This document shows, piece by piece, positions 60,601-64,000 of a stretch of DNA of 64,000 nucleotides (position 1 is its first letter; each line of letters starts with the position of its first letter). A program made the position numbers and the translations under genes. The stretch lies in assembly GCF_002120225.1 (NCBI RefSeq), contig NZ_LAPZ01000001.1, forward strand, positions 531,705 through 595,704, given 5' to 3'. The DNA comes from Tenacibaculum holothuriorum. Its GTDB lineage: Bacteria > Bacteroidota > Bacteroidia > Flavobacteriales > Flavobacteriaceae. The notes under the pieces were generated by a model, which saw nothing but the letters and a program-made list of their open reading frames with translations, searched no databases and had not been told where the DNA came from.

Positions 60601-63600
60601 TTATCTATATAATGTGAAATGACCCATCAACTTCTTTCTTTGTCCAGATAACTCTTTGTAATAAAGAGTATACCAATAATCTCCTGTTGGTAATGGTTTA
60701 CCTTCGTAAAGTCCATCCCATCCTTGTTGATTTCCTTTGAAATTTGCCAATTGTCTTCCATATCTATCATAAATAAACACTTCTAACTCATGGTAACTTT
60801 CTACTTCTGTTGGATACCAGTAATCATTTTCTCCATCACCGTCTGGTGTAAAGTAATTAGGTATTTCAATAGAAACATATACACCTCTTACTGTTAATGT
60901 AATTTCACATCCTCTAGAATCTCTTGCTGTTATTGTATAATCTCTAGTTTCTAAGATTGTAAATTCATTTTCTGGACCAAAGTCACCACCATCAACACTA
61001 AACTCATATGGAGGTATTCCTTCTGATACATTCGCTATTAATAAGTTCTTTTGAGAATCATCAATAGTCATTTCTAATGGTCTAACGTCATCAACATCAA
61101 AACTATTGCTTATAGACTCACAATTTGATGGTACATGAGTTACTTCAATTCTATAACCTTGACCTGGAGTTACATTTCTGAATATACCTGTATCGTTACT
61201 TCCTGAAGTAGCTCCGTAAATTGTATACACAACTTCATCTTTATATTCATCAGCAACTGTTGCTGTTACAACTGCTTCTCCAGAACATTCGTAAGTTGTT
61301 TCTACCGCTAATTGTAAATCTACTGCTCTATCTAACGATACTACTACTGGAGTTGTTGTACATCCTCTATCGTCACGAACTAATATTACATAGGTAGTTC
61401 CATGTTGTATTCCATCAGCAGCTCCAAAACTAACTTTATCTTGTACAAATGGTCCTCCATTAATACTTGTAAAGTAAGGTGCTGTACCTCCTTGAATATC
61501 TAACGTAAATGTTGGACTTGGATTTGAAATACATACTTGTTGCGTTATAGTTCCTACAGAAGCTTCTAATAATGGTGGTTCTATAATTGATACTTCTATA
61601 TCTTCAAAACATCCGTTCTCATCTTGAACCCTCAATTGATATGTACCAGGTGCAATTCCTCTAAATACTGGATCTCTTTGGAATTTAATAGGTTCAGTAC
61701 TAATTCTATATACATAATTTCCTGTACCTCCTTCAGCATCTAATGTAATTGTTGCATCTCTAGAACCGTTACAAGATATTGGTGTACTTGTATAACGTAA
61801 CTGTAAAGCATCTGGTTCTGTAAGTGTATGTTCACTTGTTTCAAAAGTACAATCTCTACTAGTTACTCTAATTCTATAAGTACCTGCTCCAATATTAGTA
61901 AACGTATTATCACTTTGAATTGGTTGTACTACTGTACCCGCAGCATCAAGTAATTCATATTGATAGTTTCCTAGTCCTCCTTGAGCTGTAGCAGAAAGTA
62001 CTCCGTTTGTATCTCCGTTACAAGTAATGAATCCTGAAATAACATTTAATGTAGCTGTTAATGGTACTAGCGGATCTACTGTTACTACTGTTGATTCAGA
62101 AACACATAATCTGTTATCTCTAACATAGAATTGGTGTTGACCTGCCCCTGCGTTAAATGTATTACTTGTTTGCCAATTAGTTCCATCGTTACTGAATTCG
62201 TAAACTCCTGAACCTCCAGCTCCTGTAACTTCAATCGTAGCTTGTGGAGCAGTACAAGTGATTCCACTTGTTATTGCTGCAGTTGCTATAACTTTAGTTG
62301 GATCAGTTATTATAATATCATTGATATTTCCTCTACAAGAATATCCGTCGTAAATTATTACTGAATAAGTTCCTTCTGATAAATCTGTAAACTGATTAGA
62401 TGATTGATTTGCTGATTCTGTTCCATCAGGATAAACCAATACATAAGTATATGTAGGTGGTGTACCTTGACCTCCTGTAACTGTATCAACTGTAATGGTT
62501 GCTAATGCTTGCCCATTACACATATTAGTTACCACAGAATGTGTAGCCACTATTGGTGTTGGATCAGATAAGGTAAAATTATCTGTAACAATACATCCGT
62601 TAGCATCTTGTACACTTGCAATATAATCTCCTGCATCTAAACCTGTAATAGTTCTGTTATTACCAAAGTCTTGAATTGGAGTAGCATTTCCTACTTTTTC
62701 TAATCGATATTGATAACTACCCCAACCACCTGCTGCTGTAATTACTACTTCTCCTGTATTTGGTCCAACACAGCTAATTAAAGTTGTATCTGTACTTACA
62801 GTTAATGCAGTTGCTGGTGCATCAATAGTTATTTCTGTAGATTGAACTGGACAGAATGGGCTATCATCCATCGTTAAACGAACGTAGTATGTTCCTGCCG
62901 CTAATCCTGTAACTGTAGTTAATCCACTTACATCGTTACCAGTAATTCCTGCACTTGTTCCGTTAGACAAGAATACTTCATAATCGTAATTACCTATATA
63001 TGGAGTAGCACTCGCAAATTCAAATGAAAGGCTTCCTGTATTACTTCCTAAACAAGTAACATTGCTTAACTTATTAATATTTAAGTTAAATGTCGGTGCA
63101 TCATCTACTAGATGAGAAGTTTCAAGCACACAACCTGTACCAGTATTTGTTACTGCTACTGTATATGTTCCTGTTGGTAAATTAGTAAATACTCCTGTCC
63201 CATTAGTTTGTGGTGTAAATCCACCTCCGGCTCTACTTACTGTATACGTAATTGTTGCTGGTGCTACTATTGGATTTGTTGAAGTATAAGTCACAGTAAT
63301 ATCTTCTCCTGTTGCACAATCAATTTCTTTATTTACTACAATATTAACAGCTGTTAATTCAGCAAATGGTGCAATAGTAGCTGTTGCTGTTCCTGTACAA
63401 CCCGCATCATCGTATACAGTAATTAGGTAACTACTTCCTGCTTTTTCAGTAGATGTAAATATTAAACTTGTTCCATCTTGAACAATTTCATCATCTCCTG
63501 TAGCTGGTGTTCCTTTAGTATCTGTAAATACAATACGAACATAGTTACCACTTCCACCTGCAATTAAGTTTGCTCCTGAATTTGGAATTGTAATTGTTGC

Positions 63601-64000
63601 ATTATTTGTATTATTTGCAGTTGTACATCCAAATTCATTTACTACTGGAGTTGGAACTACAATAGGATTAAACTCTGTAATCACTAAATTAGTTACAGTT
63701 GTAGTACATTCATTAGCTCCTCTACCAACTACTGAATATGTGTTTGGTGGTAATCCTTCAAAGCTATTAGTAGCTGCGTTCCAAGTTCCTGCTACTGGCG
63801 TTATTGTATAAGTAACTGGTAAAATACCATTGTCATTTGTTACAATACGAATAATACCTGAATCACTACCACTACAAATACTATTCACTGGAGTTGCTGT
63901 AAAGTTTGGTCTTACAGCGTCTAAGATATCAATAGTCTTAACTTCTGAACAGTTCGGTGTCGAATCTATATCGTAAACTCTTACCGTATAAGTATCTGCT
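60601..64000 (-). CDS. SprB-like repeat adhesin with CHU_C (T9SS type B) tail, 5' part cut by window edge
   Basis: The frame is open through the right edge (first full codon at 63999), so the true start lies outside; a GTG at 63888 is internal. The visible 1132 residues carry about 13 SprB-type repeats of about 80 residues. Each has I-x-C-x-G-x-x-x-G-x-I/V, a G-G-x-G-x-Y strand, and Y-x-x-x-V-x-D-x-x-G-C. The CHU_C domain starts F-T-P-D-G-D-G-E-N-D-Y-W and ends G-H-F-T-L-Y. The likely role is gliding motility or adhesion, secreted with the SprF-type protein 11 bp downstream. Many paired cysteines suggest disulfides. Confidence 0.92.
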   Translation of the reverse strand, partial: ADTYTVRVYDIDSTPNCSEVKTIDILDAVRPNFTATPVNSICSGSDSGIIRIVTNDNGILPVTYTITPVAGTWNAATNSFEGLPPNTYSVVGRGANECTTTVTNLVITEFNPIVVPTPVVNEFGCTTANNTNNATITIPNSGANLIAGGSGNYVRIVFTDTKGTPATGDDEIVQDGTSLIFTSTEKAGSSYLITVYDDAGCTGTATATIAPFAELTAVNIVVNKEIDCATGEDITVTYTSTNPIVAPATITYTVSRAGGGFTPQTNGTGVFTNLPTGTYTVAVTNTGTGCVLETSHLVDDAPTFNLNINKLSNVTCLGSNTGSLSFEFASATPYIGNYDYEVFLSNGTSAGITGNDVSGLTTVTGLAAGTYYVRLTMDDSPFCPVQSTEITIDAPATALTVSTDTTLISCVGPNTGEVVITAAGGWGSYQYRLEKVGNATPIQDFGNNRTITGLDAGDYIASVQDANGCIVTDNFTLSDPTPIVATHSVVTNMCNGQALATITVDTVTGGQGTPPTYTYVLVYPDGTESANQSSNQFTDLSEGTYSVIIYDGYSCRGNINDIIITDPTKVIATAAITSGITCTAPQATIEVTGAGGSGVYEFSNDGTNWQTSNTFNAGAGQHQFYVRDNRLCVSESTVVTVDPLVPLTATLNVISGFITCNGDTNGVLSATAQGGLGNYQYELLDAAGTVVQPIQSDNTFTNIGAGTYRIRVTSRDCTFETSEHTLTEPDALQLRYTSTPISCNGSRDATITLDAEGGTGNYVYRISTEPIKFQRDPVFRGIAPGTYQLRVQDENGCFEDIEVSIIEPPLLEASVGTITQQVCISNPSPTFTLDIQGGTAPYFTSINGGPFVQDKVSFGAADGIQHGTTYVILVRDDRGCTTTPVVVSLDRAVDLQLAVETTYECSGEAVVTATVADEYKDEVVYTIYGATSGSNDTGIFRNVTPGQGYRIEVTHVPSNCESISNSFDVDDVRPLEMTIDDSQKNLLIANVSEGIPPYEFSVDGGDFGPENEFTILETRDYTITARDSRGCEITLTVRGVYVSIEIPNYFTPDGDGENDYWYPTEVESYHELEVFIYDRYGRQLANFKGNQQGWDGLYEGKPLPTGDYWYTLYYKELSGQRKKLMGHFTLYR

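Noticed and set aside
62085..62267. 60-codon minus-strand frame inside the SprB-like gene
   Set aside because: Out-of-frame shadow within a well-supported coding region.

Overview
The window looks like chromosome from a low-GC marine-type member of Flavobacteriaceae (Bacteroidota). Four lines of evidence support this: several genes carry type IX secretion (T9SS) sorting domains of both type A and type B (CHU_C); two PorP/SprF-type outer-membrane genes are present; hybrid two-component sensors end in AraC-type HTH domains; and many genes are preceded by the Bacteroidota -7 element TAnnTTTG. The genus cannot be fixed from the sequence alone; Tenacibaculum-like is a guess. No tRNA, rRNA, CRISPR array, transposase or integrase gene was recognised.

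Layout. 1-4.5 kb: a divergent pair of exported proteins, one with a LamG domain (cut by the left edge) and one with a G8 domain, beta-helix and T9SS type A tail. 4.7-14.6 kb: a leftward surface-protein cluster of collagen-like repeat protein, type B T9SS protein, PorP/SprF protein and OmpA-family protein. Its intergenic gaps hold unusually large imperfect hairpins. 14.9-17.8 kb: a divergent hybrid sensor kinase with an AraC output. 18-25.5 kb: a second leftward surface operon made of a small unknown protein, a tail-collar protein, a giant multidomain T9SS protein and a 52-residue exported-looking peptide. It faces a second hybrid sensor (25.8-27.9 kb) and an AraC regulator (27.9-28.7 kb), and a shared 20-bp motif links all three promoters.

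28.8-32.8 kb: an acyl-CoA dehydrogenase/transglutaminase-like operon controlled by a divergent TetR through two identical palindromes, followed by a small unknown gene and a YchJ-type SEC-C protein. 32.8-38 kb: a MoxR ATPase and three periplasmic chaperone/PPIase-like genes, then DUF493. 38-46.7 kb: housekeeping genes (P-loop kinase-like protein, recQ, fmt, HU, pentapeptide-repeat protein, a membrane-protein gene broken by an in-frame TGA, THUMP methyltransferase, SAM methyltransferase, ZIP transporter). 46.7-49.9 kb: a lipoprotein plus a NarL-type two-component pair. 49.9-59.6 kb: cupin, lipoprotein, HerA-like ATPase, RidA-type lipoprotein, queE, DKNYY-like lipoprotein, accA, EamA transporter, LptF/LptG permease, tgt and an RluF-type pseudouridine synthase. 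59.6-64 kb: a PorP/SprF gene and the C-terminal 1.1 kb-residue part of a SprB-like gliding adhesin cut by the right edge.

The accessory left half (1-28 kb) is where unexplained structure lies: tandem hairpin elements, a 324-bp higher-order repeat in the collagen-like gene, a likely uncharacterised secreted peptide, and a candidate autoregulated surface-protein regulon. The right half is mostly conserved core genome.
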